DNA from: Cetobacterium sp. 8H
GTDB taxonomy: Bacteria; Fusobacteriota; Fusobacteriia; Fusobacteriales; Fusobacteriaceae
DNA length: 64,000 nt
Assembly (NCBI RefSeq): GCF_014250675.1
Contig: NZ_JACHTG010000002.1
Span: forward strand, 62,001-126,000
Direction of reading: 5' to 3'
The number at the start of each line of letters is the position of its first letter. Positions within the stretch are counted from its first letter, which is position 1. The translations under genes were made by a program, and so were the position numbers. The notes beneath the pieces are model-generated. The model saw nothing but the letters and a program-made list of their open reading frames with translations, did not search any database and was not told where the DNA came from. Below, in pieces: positions 46,091 to 55,255 of the stretch.

Positions 46091-47617
46091 TTAAATTATA
46101 ATTTCATGTTCAAAAGCTCTAGATTGTTTTGGAAAATCAATTCTCATATGTGTTCCTCTACTCTCTTCTCTTTTTAAAGCAGCAGTAACCATATAAAATA
46201 TAGATTCAACAATTTGTAAAGATTGAGTATCTTTTTTTAAATCATCAGTTTTTAAAATAGTTGCTAATTGATCAAATGAAGATTTAAGTACTTCTCCATC
46301 TCTATATATTCCAAGTGTATTAACAGCAATTTCTTTAACCAAAGGAACAAATCTGTTATATGTCTCCATATCAATATTATATTTTATAGGTAATATTTTA
46401 TTTTCACTTGAAAAATTCGAAATAATTTTTGCTATATTTTCTGCACAAATCATTCCAGATAAAAGTGCTTGACTTGCTGCATTTCCTGCACATCTACAAG
46501 CCCCATGAATGCCACCACACGCTTCTCCTACTGCATAAAATCCTTTTAATGTCGATTCATAATTTTCATTAACCTTAATTCCACCTGAAAAACTATGTGC
46601 CATAGGACTAACCTCAATAAGTTGTTCATTAGGATCTATGCCATTACTCATTAAACGATCAAAAAACCAAGGATATGCTTTTAAAGTATCTCTATTAATA
46701 TGTCTTAAATCTACAAAAACTCCACCATGTTCAGTCCCATTCCCTTTATTTACTTCCTTCCAAATCTCTTTATTTAAAAGAGTTTTTGGTGATCCAGCTT
46801 CTCCTTGAGGTCTCACTTTTAGAAGAAATCTTTCATTCTTTGAATTTAAAAGGTAAGCACCTTCTCCTAACATAGCAGTAGGACATGGTTCTCCCACTGC
46901 ACCTGGTGGATAAGCAACAACCATAGGTTCATATTCAAGGAACTCAACATCTATTAAATCTGCACCTGCAGTTTTAGCAATAGATAGTGTATTTCCTTTT
47001 ATATCAATTGGGTAAGTTGACTTACCAAAAAGGTTTCCAACTCCTCCCCAAGCAGCTACAACTACATTTGAATATATATTCTCTATTTTACCAAAGTTAT
47101 CTTTAACCGTTATACCATACGTTTGATTATTTTCACTTAATATATTTAAGCACTCATAATCTTTATAAAACTCAATACCTTTCTCTTTTAAAGAAGCAAT
47201 TAATTGATCAACTATCTCTACACCTATAAGATTTTTAGTAGAGCATAGTGATCTTGGAAAAGTATGGCCTGATACATGTCTTAATTTTGTACTTCCATCT
47301 AGATTTTTAGCAAAATTTACTCCCCATCTTTTTAATAAGTCATAACCATTTACAGTTTTCTTTGTCATATCATTAACAAGTAAAGGATTTGAAATATTAT
47401 ACCCAGCATTTATCATATCCTCAGCGTATTTTTCAACTGTATCACCATATGGATTATCTGGTAGTACAAAATTTATAGCAGCGATAAAAGGTGTACCGCC
47501 ATAGCCTTTTGTATATATTGCTATATTTTTAACACCTAACTCATGCATTCTAGCTGCTGTTGCTAGAGATGCAAGTCCCATTCCGATAATTATTACATCA
47601 TGACCTGTATTCTTCAT
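46091..47617 (-). CDS. FAD-dependent oxidoreductase (fumarate reductase/L-aspartate oxidase-like)
   Basis: A 508-residue flavoprotein. The dinucleotide fold is at the N-terminus (DVIIIGMGLASLATAARMHE) and the FAD-closing GEACGGIHGACRCAGNAA lies near residue 370. It has HSFSGGIKVNENYEST, the substrate-loop element of the fumarate reductase flavoprotein group, and a C-terminal helical domain. It has no signal peptide and no cytochrome partner. It probably oxidises or reduces an alpha-hydroxy or unsaturated dicarboxylic-like intermediate of the imported acid. Closest pathway relatives are tricarballylate and aspartate oxidases, but the substrate is unknown. Confidence 0.8.
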   Translation of the reverse strand: MKNTGHDVIIIGMGLASLATAARMHELGVKNIAIYTKGYGGTPFIAAINFVLPDNPYGDTVEKYAEDMINAGYNISNPLLVNDMTKKTVNGYDLLKRWGVNFAKNLDGSTKLRHVSGHTFPRSLCSTKNLIGVEIVDQLIASLKEKGIEFYKDYECLNILSENNQTYGITVKDNFGKIENIYSNVVVAAWGGVGNLFGKSTYPIDIKGNTLSIAKTAGADLIDVEFLEYEPMVVAYPPGAVGEPCPTAMLGEGAYLLNSKNERFLLKVRPQGEAGSPKTLLNKEIWKEVNKGNGTEHGGVFVDLRHINRDTLKAYPWFFDRLMSNGIDPNEQLIEVSPMAHSFSGGIKVNENYESTLKGFYAVGEACGGIHGACRCAGNAASQALLSGMICAENIAKIISNFSSENKILPIKYNIDMETYNRFVPLVKEIAVNTLGIYRDGEVLKSSFDQLATILKTDDLKKDTQSLQIVESIFYMVTAALKREESRGTHMRIDFPKQSRAFEHEIII

Positions 47618-47639
47618 AATTGTCTCCTTTATTTTTTCT

Positions 47640-49538
47640 TTATACTTGTTTAACTATTTTAACAGAGGATTTTTTCTTCTTCATAATTCCAATTCCCATA
47701 ATACATACTCCTATTATAAATCCAATAATATCTGTCATAGTTTCTGGAGCAATCATACAAATGGCACCCACAAATAAAATTCCACGATTTATATTGTTCA
47801 ATGGTGTAATTAAATATCCCGAAATAGCTCCTGCTAAAAGATAAGTTCCGAAGAATAAAATAGCTGTAGCTTTAATAATCTGTATAGTAGTTCCCATAAG
47901 AAGTATCTCTGGATTATATACGAATACAAAAGGAATTAAAAATGCAACTAAAGCATACATAAATCCAGTAAATCCAGTTTTTAAAGAATCTGCCTCTGCA
48001 ATTCCTGCTGCTGTATAAGAAGCTAAACAAACTGGAGGAGTGATTTGAGCCATTATACCAAAATAAAATACAAACATATTTGCTGATAAAGGATTTACAT
48101 TTAATTTTATAAGTATTGGCACAAATAGTATATTAGAAACTAAATATGCTGCAACAGTTGGAAGAGCCATTCCTAATAACATACATCCAAACATTGCAAT
48201 AATTAGTGCTACACTCAAATGTGAAGTCCCAATTTGTGCTATAACGTTAGAAAACCTTGTAGCAAGACCTGATTGAATAACAACTCCAATAATTATTCCA
48301 CATGCTGCTGTAGGAATAGCTATGTTAGAGGCTTGTTTAACACCTTCAACTGCAGTATCTGTAATTTGATTTAAATTTTGGTAATATTTTCCATTTTTAT
48401 AAAACTTACTAAAAATATTACAAAGAAGAATAGCAAATATTCCTAAAATTCCACTTCTCATAAGTGATTTTCCTGATATTATGTATACAACTAAAACTAC
48501 AGCTGGAATCATAAGATATACTCTTTCTAAAAGTGGATTTTTAATATCAATAGATATAATCTCTTTATTTGAATCAATAGCCTCTTTTTTTGCCATAAAA
48601 GTAACTAAAAAGAAAACAGAACCATAATATGCAAGTGCTGGTATTATAGCTGCGAAAGCAACTGTTTTATAAGGAACACCCAACATCTCAGCCATAATGA
48701 ATGCTCCTACTCCCATGATTGGTGGCATTATTTGACCACCTGTAGAGGCTAATGCTTCTATTGCTCCAGCTTGATGTGGTTGATATCCAACTTTTTTCAT
48801 CATTGGAATTGTCATAACACCTGTTGTTGAAACATTTGCAACAGCACTTCCTGATATCATTCCCATCAATCCTGATGATATAATAGCAGCTTTTGCTGGT
48901 CCACCTGCACTTTTATTTGAAAATTTCATACCAAAGTCTATAAGAAGTTGTCCTCCTCCACACTGTGAAAAAAAAGATCCAAATAAAATAAAATAGAATA
49001 AACTCGTAGCTGAAGTATAAAGGGGGGTTCCAAATATTCCACCAGAACCTAATAACATAGTCTCTGTAAAACTTCTTATATTTGTTCCTTTAAAATAAAG
49101 AATTCCTGGAAAATGCATTCCATACCAAGAGTAAATAATAAAGAATAGAATAAATATAAATAATACTTTTCCTAAAGTTCTTCTAACTGCTTCAAGCAAA
49201 ATAACTATACAAACAGCAACACTTATTTTATCAAGATTTGTTACCACATCAACGTACTGAACTCTTGTACTAAGTCTTGGAAATTCAGATACAATATAAT
49301 AAAGTAAATATGTTATGCCCACATAAAAAGGTAAATCTAATATCTTCATCCATTTTTTCCCTAGTTTTTTATCCGCTGGATTTACTAGAAAAACAACAGT
49401 TAGAGCCAATAACAAATGAACTGTATTCTGTAGCATTGGATCTAATGGTCTTATTAAAGCTAAATATAATTGAAATCCTATGAAGACAGTTACTATACTA
49501 TAAAAAATATATTCATATATACCAAAAACTTTTTTCAT
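47640..49538 (-). CDS. TRAP transporter fused permease (DctQM-type)
   Basis: A 632-residue membrane protein with about 15 hydrophobic segments. The N-terminal 150 residues correspond to the small TRAP subunit, the rest to the large one with SGSAVANVSTTGVMTIPMMK, ASTGGQIMPPIMGVGAFIMAE and LGMALPTVAAYLVSN, the standard fused 4TM/12TM TRAP motifs. It imports an organic acid with sodium together with the TAXI-type binding protein encoded just upstream (36 bases). This pairing is the usual one for TAXI systems. Confidence 0.92.
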   Translation of the reverse strand: MKKVFGIYEYIFYSIVTVFIGFQLYLALIRPLDPMLQNTVHLLLALTVVFLVNPADKKLGKKWMKILDLPFYVGITYLLYYIVSEFPRLSTRVQYVDVVTNLDKISVAVCIVILLEAVRRTLGKVLFIFILFFIIYSWYGMHFPGILYFKGTNIRSFTETMLLGSGGIFGTPLYTSATSLFYFILFGSFFSQCGGGQLLIDFGMKFSNKSAGGPAKAAIISSGLMGMISGSAVANVSTTGVMTIPMMKKVGYQPHQAGAIEALASTGGQIMPPIMGVGAFIMAEMLGVPYKTVAFAAIIPALAYYGSVFFLVTFMAKKEAIDSNKEIISIDIKNPLLERVYLMIPAVVLVVYIISGKSLMRSGILGIFAILLCNIFSKFYKNGKYYQNLNQITDTAVEGVKQASNIAIPTAACGIIIGVVIQSGLATRFSNVIAQIGTSHLSVALIIAMFGCMLLGMALPTVAAYLVSNILFVPILIKLNVNPLSANMFVFYFGIMAQITPPVCLASYTAAGIAEADSLKTGFTGFMYALVAFLIPFVFVYNPEILLMGTTIQIIKATAILFFGTYLLAGAISGYLITPLNNINRGILFVGAICMIAPETMTDIIGFIIGVCIMGIGIMKKKKSSVKIVKQV

Positions 49539-49574
49539 TTGAATCTCTCCTTGTAAAAATTCTTATAGACTCTC

Positions 49575-50573
49575 TTAATTTAAATAGCCATTTTCTTTAT
49601 AATATTTTTCAGCACCAGGATGCAATTTAACTCCTGTTTGCGAAGGTGTTCCTGCTTTTTCTGGATTAAAATGTGATAATGAAGCTAGTTGAGAAGCTAA
49701 CTCTTCTTTTCCTTCACATAAAGCTTTAGTTAATCTATAAGCAGTATCATTATCCATATTTTTATGAACTAAGATTACTTGTTGTGACCCCACAGATTTA
49801 ATAAGTTCCTTTTGTCCACTCCATGTATTTGCTGGAATCTCTACATAATCAAATCCATTATCAGCAAGTTTTTTAAGAGCTTCATCACTTAATTGTGGGA
49901 AAAACATCTCTTTTGTCATACATAGCTCAGTAGTATTAGCTTGTCCTGCTGCAACGTGATCAATAGTCATATCCGCTTTACCATCTTGAAGATATATTTT
50001 AATTGCATCTCCTCCTAATAGGTTAACACTTCCTCCCCAATTTTTAATATCATCAAACGTAAGTCCATAAGCTTCAAATAATTTTACACCTGCTAAATTT
50101 CCTAGTGTTCCTACTTTTTTTATAGCGATTTTAACAGGATATTTTTTTTCAATTAGCTCTTCCATTGAAGTAATTCCTGTTTTATCAACAAATTCTTTAG
50201 TGAAAAGAATATTCACAAAATCATTACCTAATCCACCAGCTATAGCTGTATTTGATTTTGTAGCTTCTCTACCTAAAATTCCACTTTCTTCAGACCATTT
50301 TGCAGGGCCTGCATTACTCATTATAATATCACACTGTTCATTTTCTAATACTACTGGAGCACCAACTCCACCAGGAGACTCAGTAGTTAAATCTATATTT
50401 GACCCAGCTGGAAGTCCTTTTAAAAATACATTTGATATAGCAGAAGCATATTGATACGCACCAGTTCCTACCTCTTGAGTTGCAAAAGTCAGATGAACTT
50501 TTTTTACAGGTTTTTCATTTCCATAGATAGTAAATGTTCCAAATAAACAAGCCATTAATAACCATTTTTTCAT
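49575..50573 (-). CDS. TAXI-family TRAP transporter solute-binding protein
   Basis: A 332-residue exported protein with a signal peptide (MKKWLLMACLFGTFTIYG). The mature N-terminus HLTFATQEVGTGAYQYASAI and the following NIDLTTESPGGVGAPVVLEN are typical of the TAXI (immunogenic protein) family of TRAP receptors. It captures the substrate in the periplasm and passes it to the fused permease. Ligands of TAXI proteins are poorly known (glutamate, 2-oxoacids, others), so the operon's enzymes are the better hint to the ligand. Confidence 0.9.
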   Translation of the reverse strand: MKKWLLMACLFGTFTIYGNEKPVKKVHLTFATQEVGTGAYQYASAISNVFLKGLPAGSNIDLTTESPGGVGAPVVLENEQCDIIMSNAGPAKWSEESGILGREATKSNTAIAGGLGNDFVNILFTKEFVDKTGITSMEELIEKKYPVKIAIKKVGTLGNLAGVKLFEAYGLTFDDIKNWGGSVNLLGGDAIKIYLQDGKADMTIDHVAAGQANTTELCMTKEMFFPQLSDEALKKLADNGFDYVEIPANTWSGQKELIKSVGSQQVILVHKNMDNDTAYRLTKALCEGKEELASQLASLSHFNPEKAGTPSQTGVKLHPGAEKYYKENGYLN

Positions 50574-50589
50574 ATTAAACCTCCCAAAA

Positions 50590-51624
50590 TTATAAATTAT
50601 TATTTGCTAAAGTAATCGCATAATCGATTGCATTAATAAGACTTAACTCACTTGCTTTTCCACTGCCTGCTTGATCAAATGCTGTTCCATGATCAACAGA
50701 ACTTCTTATAATAGGAAGTCCTAAAGTTATATTAACTCCTGATACAGCTTCCCATCCATTTTTTGCTTGATTATATACAAATCCAATAACTTTTAAAGGT
50801 ATATGTCCTTGATCATGGTACATTGCTACAACAATGTCATACCAACCTCCACGAGCCTTTGAAAAAACTGTATCTGGCGGAATTGGACCCGCTACATTTA
50901 CTCCTTCATTTTTTGCTTTTTCAATAGCTGGAATAATTTCTTCTATCTCTTCTGTTCCAAAAAGACCATTTTCTCCGCAATGTGGATTCAACCCCGCAAC
51001 TCCAATCTTTGGATTTAATATTCCTAATTTTTTACAAGCATCGTTTGCAATCTTTATAACATCATAAACTCTATCTCTTTTGCAATTATCACATGCTTCT
51101 CTAAGAGAAACGTGTGTACTCACATGGACTACTCTTAAATTTTCATGAGCTAACATCATTGTATATTTTTTTGTATTTGTAAAATTAGCATAGATTTCTG
51201 TATGTCCAGAAAAGTGATGCCCCGCTAAATTAATAGCTTCTTTGCTAATTGCATTGGTTACTGTTGCATCTACCGTTCCTTCGTTTGCAAGCTCTATAAC
51301 TTTTTTTATATATTGAAAAGAAGCACCACCTGTTACTTTTGCAATTTCACCGACTTTAAATTCAGAGGGATTTATAACTTCCATATTATAAACATCGATA
51401 GTTCCTGGGATAAATAATGCATCATCAATAGATTTAACAGAGTTTATTTTTAAATTTTTTAACCCTGTATATTCCTTAGCTTTTTCCATAATACTTGTAT
51501 CCCCTATAATAATCGGTCTACATCTTTTATATATATCAATATTATTCAATGTTTTTAATGAAATTTCAGGTCCAATACTAGCTGGATCGCCCATAGTTAT
51601 CCCTATTATAGGTAATTTTTTCAT
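50590..51624 (-). CDS. 4-hydroxythreonate/D-threonate 4-phosphate dehydrogenase homolog (PdxA2)
   Basis: A 344-residue protein with PdxA signatures: GITMGDPASIGPEI at the N-terminus, the metal histidine in GHHFSGHTEIYA (about 135-146), PHCGENGLFGTEE and AMYHDQGHIPLK with the second histidine. PdxA2-type enzymes oxidise four-carbon acid 4-phosphates and decarboxylate the product, giving dihydroxyacetone phosphate. Since no other pyridoxine gene is present and a DUF1537 kinase lies in the same operon, catabolic PdxA2 is the better reading than vitamin B6 synthesis. Confidence 0.88.
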   Translation of the reverse strand: MKKLPIIGITMGDPASIGPEISLKTLNNIDIYKRCRPIIIGDTSIMEKAKEYTGLKNLKINSVKSIDDALFIPGTIDVYNMEVINPSEFKVGEIAKVTGGASFQYIKKVIELANEGTVDATVTNAISKEAINLAGHHFSGHTEIYANFTNTKKYTMMLAHENLRVVHVSTHVSLREACDNCKRDRVYDVIKIANDACKKLGILNPKIGVAGLNPHCGENGLFGTEEIEEIIPAIEKAKNEGVNVAGPIPPDTVFSKARGGWYDIVVAMYHDQGHIPLKVIGFVYNQAKNGWEAVSGVNITLGLPIIRSSVDHGTAFDQAGSGKASELSLINAIDYAITLANNNL

Positions 51625-51634
51625 TTTTCCCTCC

Positions 51635-52792
51635 TCAATCTAATACTTTTAAGTAAATATCTTTAATATCTTCAAGAGTTAACTCTTTTAAATTATTATC
51701 TAATAATCTTGTTACCTTGCTACTCGCAGTTACTAAAAACTCTAAATCTTTTTTTGTAACTCCAAATTCATTAAGATTAGTTGGTATATTTGTTATATTA
51801 ACAATACTTTTTATCTCATTAATTATATGGTTTGCTTTTTCTAATAAAGAGTGATTAATCATATTTGGATTTAAAATATCGCAAAGTTTTGAAAATTGTT
51901 TTAAACATGACTCTTTATTAAACTCCATAACAGGTACCATCATAACTGCATTTGATATTCCATGTGGAATATGAAATTTTCCACCTAAAGGATACGCTAA
52001 TGCATGAACTGCTGTGGTTCCAGAAGATGTTATGGCAATCCCTCCGTAAAATGAACCTAACAACATATTCATCTTAGCTTCAAGATTTTCTGAATTTAAG
52101 TATGCCTCTTTTATGTTTTTTAATATAAGTTCAGAACCTGCTAAAGAGTACAAATCACTAAATGGTGTAGATTTTTTAGAAGTTAAACATTCGATACAGT
52201 GAGCTAGAGCATCTACTCCAGTAGAAGCAATAAGCTTTTTAGGAAGTGTTGCAATTGTTGTGGGGTCCAATATTACATAGTCTGGAATTAAATCTTGGTT
52301 TACAATTCCAACTTTTATTCCATCTTCGGGAACAGTAATAATTGAATTGCATGTTGCTTCAGACCCAGTACCACAAGTTGTGGGAATCATAAGAGTCTTT
52401 ATACTTTTGAATCCTAGAGAAGGATTATTTAATAAATCTTTAATGCTGTATGGAGCACCCTTTAATATTGAACAAAGTTTTGCTATATCTAAAACACTTC
52501 CTCCTCCTATTGCAAGAATAAAATCAGTTTTACACTCATTAAGTTCAACCATTATATTCTCTATATCGTAATAACTAGGTTCAATTGCCAAATTATCAAT
52601 TATAGTATAACCAATATTTTCTTTTTTTATTCTATCAACAATATCTTTAAAAAATTTGAATGTTTTAACTGTGGAATCTATAAAAATAGTTAAACTATTA
52701 ACATTTTCTTTTTTTAGAATTTCTTCAATTTGATTTAAGCTATTAAATCCAGCATAAACATTTGAAGGTAAAGCTAATGAATACATTTGCAT
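51635..52792 (-). CDS. Iron-containing alcohol dehydrogenase
   Basis: A 385-residue group III alcohol dehydrogenase. The start ATG at 52792 is preceded by GGAGGAGAT; the frame is open to 52846 but the upstream part contains the regulator site. The nucleotide loop is GGGSVLDIAK (about 95-104), PTTCGTGSEATC follows, and metal-binding histidines appear in ALAHCIE and in HALAYPLGGKFHIPHG. First gene of the acid-sugar operon, with a GTCGAC-centred operator candidate 25 bases upstream. Substrate is probably a hydroxy acid or aldehyde. Confidence 0.87.
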   Translation of the reverse strand: MQMYSLALPSNVYAGFNSLNQIEEILKKENVNSLTIFIDSTVKTFKFFKDIVDRIKKENIGYTIIDNLAIEPSYYDIENIMVELNECKTDFILAIGGGSVLDIAKLCSILKGAPYSIKDLLNNPSLGFKSIKTLMIPTTCGTGSEATCNSIITVPEDGIKVGIVNQDLIPDYVILDPTTIATLPKKLIASTGVDALAHCIECLTSKKSTPFSDLYSLAGSELILKNIKEAYLNSENLEAKMNMLLGSFYGGIAITSSGTTAVHALAYPLGGKFHIPHGISNAVMMVPVMEFNKESCLKQFSKLCDILNPNMINHSLLEKANHIINEIKSIVNITNIPTNLNEFGVTKKDLEFLVTASSKVTRLLDNNLKELTLEDIKDIYLKVLD

Positions 52793-52816
52793 ATCTCCTC
52801 CTAAATAATTTTTGTT

Positions 52817-52829
52817 AAATGTCGACAAT
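52817..52829 (+). promoter_or_regulatory. Candidate GntR operator AAATGTCGAC, operon side
   Basis: AAATGTCGACAAT lies 25 bases before the dehydrogenase start. The same ten bases occur inverted before the GntR gene at 53714-53723, and ACAATCATA follows both at a comparable place (52843 and 53729). Confidence 0.5.
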
Positions 52830-52957
52830 CTACTTTTGTGATACAATCATACTCCGGAACTTTTCCTTTGTCAATATTATTTTTTAAAAAAATATTCTAA
52901 ATAATTACAATAAGTTGGAAAAATGTAACTAAATGATTATTTATAGTAATGTACAAT

Positions 52958-52991
52958 AAAAAAAAGTAGATTTTTCAATCTACTTTTTTTT
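52958..52991 (-). terminator. Terminator of the GntR gene
   Basis: AAAAAAAGTAGATT and AATCTACTTTTTTT arms with a short loop; the right arm reaches the GntR stop codon. Confidence 0.75.
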
Positions 52992-52992
52992 A

Positions 52993-53673
52993 TTATATTA
53001 CTAAATTTTTAATTAAATATTTAACCAAAACATTTCCAGATGTAAGTATATGATTTTTCATCTCTTCTTCTGCATTTTTTTTATCTTTTTTTTCAATTAA
53101 TTGTATTAATTTATCATGTACACCATACTCAAGAGATAAGTTAGAATCCACAAGCATATTATATTTTGACATTCTCATATAAAGCTGTGTTTGAAGAACA
53201 AAGTTTTCAATTAATTTTTGTAATTTGGTATGATTTGATTTTTCCCATATAATACTATGAAATTTAACATCATTTTTAATAAAAGTTTCAATATCCTGTT
53301 TTTTAAGACTAATTGTCATTTGTTTTGATAAATCTTTTAATTTTTGTAAGTTATCAAAAGTAATATGATCAATCGCTAGTATCACAGCTGTACTTTCTAA
53401 AATTGCACGTAAAGAATACGTCTCTTCAATACTTTTTTTAGTCAATACAGCAACAGTAGCTCCCTTTTTAGGAGTATATTCTAATATTCCTTGTGCAGCT
53501 AGTTCTCGAATTGCTTCTCTAATAGGTGCTCTACTAATCTTCATTTCAGTGGCAATTGTTTGCTCAACTATTTTTTCACCTGATTTTAGATATCCTGTTG
53601 CTATAGCATTGAGTATAGAATTTATAACTTCAACATATAAATTAGTGTTAGTAACTGGTTTAAAAGCTCCCAT
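52993..53673 (-). CDS. GntR-family (FadR subfamily) transcriptional regulator
   Basis: A 226-residue regulator. The ATG at 53673 follows AAGGAAGG; the frame is open to 53736 but this part covers the promoter and operator. The winged helix-turn-helix occupies residues about 12-75 (GEKIVEQTIATEMKISRAPI, then REAIRELAAQGILEYTPKKG). The C-terminal helical FCD domain has the metal-binding type residues of this subgroup (FIKNDVKFHSIIWE, and a later HDKLIQLI and NHILTSGN). It is transcribed separately upstream of the acid-sugar operon and probably represses it and itself. Confidence 0.9.
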   Translation of the reverse strand: MGAFKPVTNTNLYVEVINSILNAIATGYLKSGEKIVEQTIATEMKISRAPIREAIRELAAQGILEYTPKKGATVAVLTKKSIEETYSLRAILESTAVILAIDHITFDNLQKLKDLSKQMTISLKKQDIETFIKNDVKFHSIIWEKSNHTKLQKLIENFVLQTQLYMRMSKYNMLVDSNLSLEYGVHDKLIQLIEKKDKKNAEEEMKNHILTSGNVLVKYLIKNLVI

Positions 53674-53710
53674 AGTGTAACCTTCCTTTTTAATGAATTT
53701 AAAAGTGTAT

Positions 53711-53723
53711 ATAGTCGACATTT
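53711..53723 (-). promoter_or_regulatory. Candidate GntR operator AAATGTCGAC, regulator side
   Basis: Minus-strand AAATGTCGACTAT, sharing ten bases with the site at 52817, 38 bases upstream of the regulator's ATG. Confidence 0.5.
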
Positions 53724-53786
53724 TATAAACAATCATAACATTTTTTTTATTTTATCTCAACTTTTTTTAAACAAAAAAGCTGCCTC

Positions 53787-54437
53787 TTAAATTTTATTTT
53801 TTAGTATACCCAATCTATACTCAATATCTTTAATTTCTTTTTGCAACTCTTTAACTTGAGAATATTTTTTAGCAAGTTCTTTTTCTAACTTTCTAACATC
53901 ATCATCCCCATCAATTATAATTTCAGCTTCTAAAATTTCATTTTTATATATTGTCGGGTCACCCGACAATATATTTTTTATCTCTTCATACTTTCTCACT
54001 GGCTTTTCTGATTCTAAAATTTCCAATATTTGCTCTTTAGGTAAAATAATTTTGGGTGTCGACAACTCTTTTACCATTTTTTCTGGAATAGCCATCACTT
54101 TTTCATTTTCATAATTTAAATAAAGATTATATCTTTTAAGACACATATATACAAAATCTTTCTTTAATCCAATCTCTTCAAACCAATTTCTAAATCCACC
54201 ATTTTTATAATTTGATAATATTCCCTGAGCTTCATATAGTGTCTCCGACAAAGATAATAAATGTTCAACTGATTTTTGTTGATGAAATAATATATTTTTC
54301 TCACAGCTAATCATTTTTTTCAAGTCTTCTTCTTTTAATTCAAAATTTGCATAATCAACTATTGGAGAATATTGTTCTACAACTTTAACTTTTTTTGTCT
54401 CTTTAAATGCCCCTCTATCTTTTAAAAACTTTGACAT
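53787..54437 (-). CDS. Plasmid partition-associated protein (ParB position, DUF3102-like)
   Basis: A 216-residue protein directly after parA (11 bases apart), so it holds the ParB position. Residues about 40-110 have the layout of DUF3102-type helix-turn-helix proteins of plasmids and phages (YEAQGILSNYKNGGFRNWFE and LKKDFVYMCLKRYNLYLNY). The C-terminus is a coiled coil (KELEKELAKKYSQVKELQKE-like). No ParB CTPase box is visible. The gene itself contains a perfect 29-base palindrome at 53946-53974, a candidate centromere site. Confidence 0.65.
   Translation of the reverse strand: MSKFLKDRGAFKETKKVKVVEQYSPIVDYANFELKEEDLKKMISCEKNILFHQQKSVEHLLSLSETLYEAQGILSNYKNGGFRNWFEEIGLKKDFVYMCLKRYNLYLNYENEKVMAIPEKMVKELSTPKIILPKEQILEILESEKPVRKYEEIKNILSGDPTIYKNEILEAEIIIDGDDDVRKLEKELAKKYSQVKELQKEIKDIEYRLGILKNKI
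53946..53974. repeat. Perfect 29-base palindrome with GTCGGGT/ACCCGAC core
   Basis: Left arm 53946-53959, single spacer C at 53960, right arm 53961-53974, all 14 base pairs perfect. The core GTCGGGTCACCCGAC is GC-rich in a very AT-rich gene. It lies within the coding sequence of the ParB-position gene (codons for LSGDPT). A centromere (parS-like) or an operator role is likely. Confidence 0.7.
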
Positions 54438-54448
54438 ATATTTCCCCC

Positions 54449-55207
54449 TTAAATTTGCTCTCTTTTTAAAATCTCATCTCCTAAAGCCTCATAATCCTTA
54501 GCTCCATTAGAGTTTGGTTTATATTCGAATATATTTTTCATTAAAGCTGGTGCTTCAACTAAAGAGATATTATTTCTTATTTTTGTATTTATTAATTTAT
54601 CTCCAAAATAATTTTCTAATTGCTCTATTACTTCATTCGCCATATTAACCCTAGCATCATACTGTGTTAAAAATACTCCACCTATATTTAGGTTTGGATT
54701 CATATCCTCTTTAACATTTTCGATAACCTCCAGTAAAACTGAAGCTCCTCTCATTTCAAAATATCCACTTTTCAAAGGAATGTAAACTGAGTCTGCACAA
54801 GTTAAGGCATTTAATGTTAATGTCGATAAGTTTGGAGATGTATCCATTATACAAATATCATAATTTTTTTCTAATTTAGATAATCCTTTTTTTAATAGCA
54901 ACTCTCTTCCTAAAACAGATACAAAATCAAGGTTTGCTTTTTCAACATCTAAATTACTTGGTAATAAGTCTATATTTTCTGTAATTAATAATAAACTTTC
55001 TGATAAATCTTTATCTTTTAAAGCATCATAAGCTGTTTTTTCTAAATTTTCTAAATCAATTCCAAAAGCATCTGTTAAGTTTCCTTGTGGATCTAAATCT
55101 ATTGCCAAAACTTTATATCCTTTTTTAGCAAAATATCCAATTAAATTTAATGCTGAGGTTGTTTTAGCAACTCCTCCTTTATTATTTGCAATAACTATTT
55201 TTTTCAT
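54449..55207 (-). CDS. parA: ParA/Soj-type partition ATPase
   Basis: A 252-residue ATPase with the deviant Walker A KGGVAKTT (10-17), the ParA signature VLAIDLDPQGNLTDAFG and the Walker B MDTSPNLSTLTLNAL. No N-terminal DNA-binding extension, so it is the short chromosomal/type Ib form. It moves plasmid copies apart using the ParB-position protein encoded next. It lies between the replication initiator and that partner, the usual plasmid order. Confidence 0.93.
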   Translation of the reverse strand: MKKIVIANNKGGVAKTTSALNLIGYFAKKGYKVLAIDLDPQGNLTDAFGIDLENLEKTAYDALKDKDLSESLLLITENIDLLPSNLDVEKANLDFVSVLGRELLLKKGLSKLEKNYDICIMDTSPNLSTLTLNALTCADSVYIPLKSGYFEMRGASVLLEVIENVKEDMNPNLNIGGVFLTQYDARVNMANEVIEQLENYFGDKLINTKIRNNISLVEAPALMKNIFEYKPNSNGAKDYEALGDEILKREQI

Positions 55208-55255
55208 TTAAATCCTCCACCACAATAATTTTTTTATATTATTAATTACTAAATT

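Noticed and set aside
50590-51624. Pyridoxine biosynthesis pdxA
   Set aside because: No other vitamin B6 gene is near and a DUF1537 kinase is in the operon; catabolic PdxA2 is more likely.
54058-54067. Third copy of the GTCGAC operator
   Set aside because: TGTCGACAAC lies inside the partition gene without the AAA flank and far from any start; probably chance.
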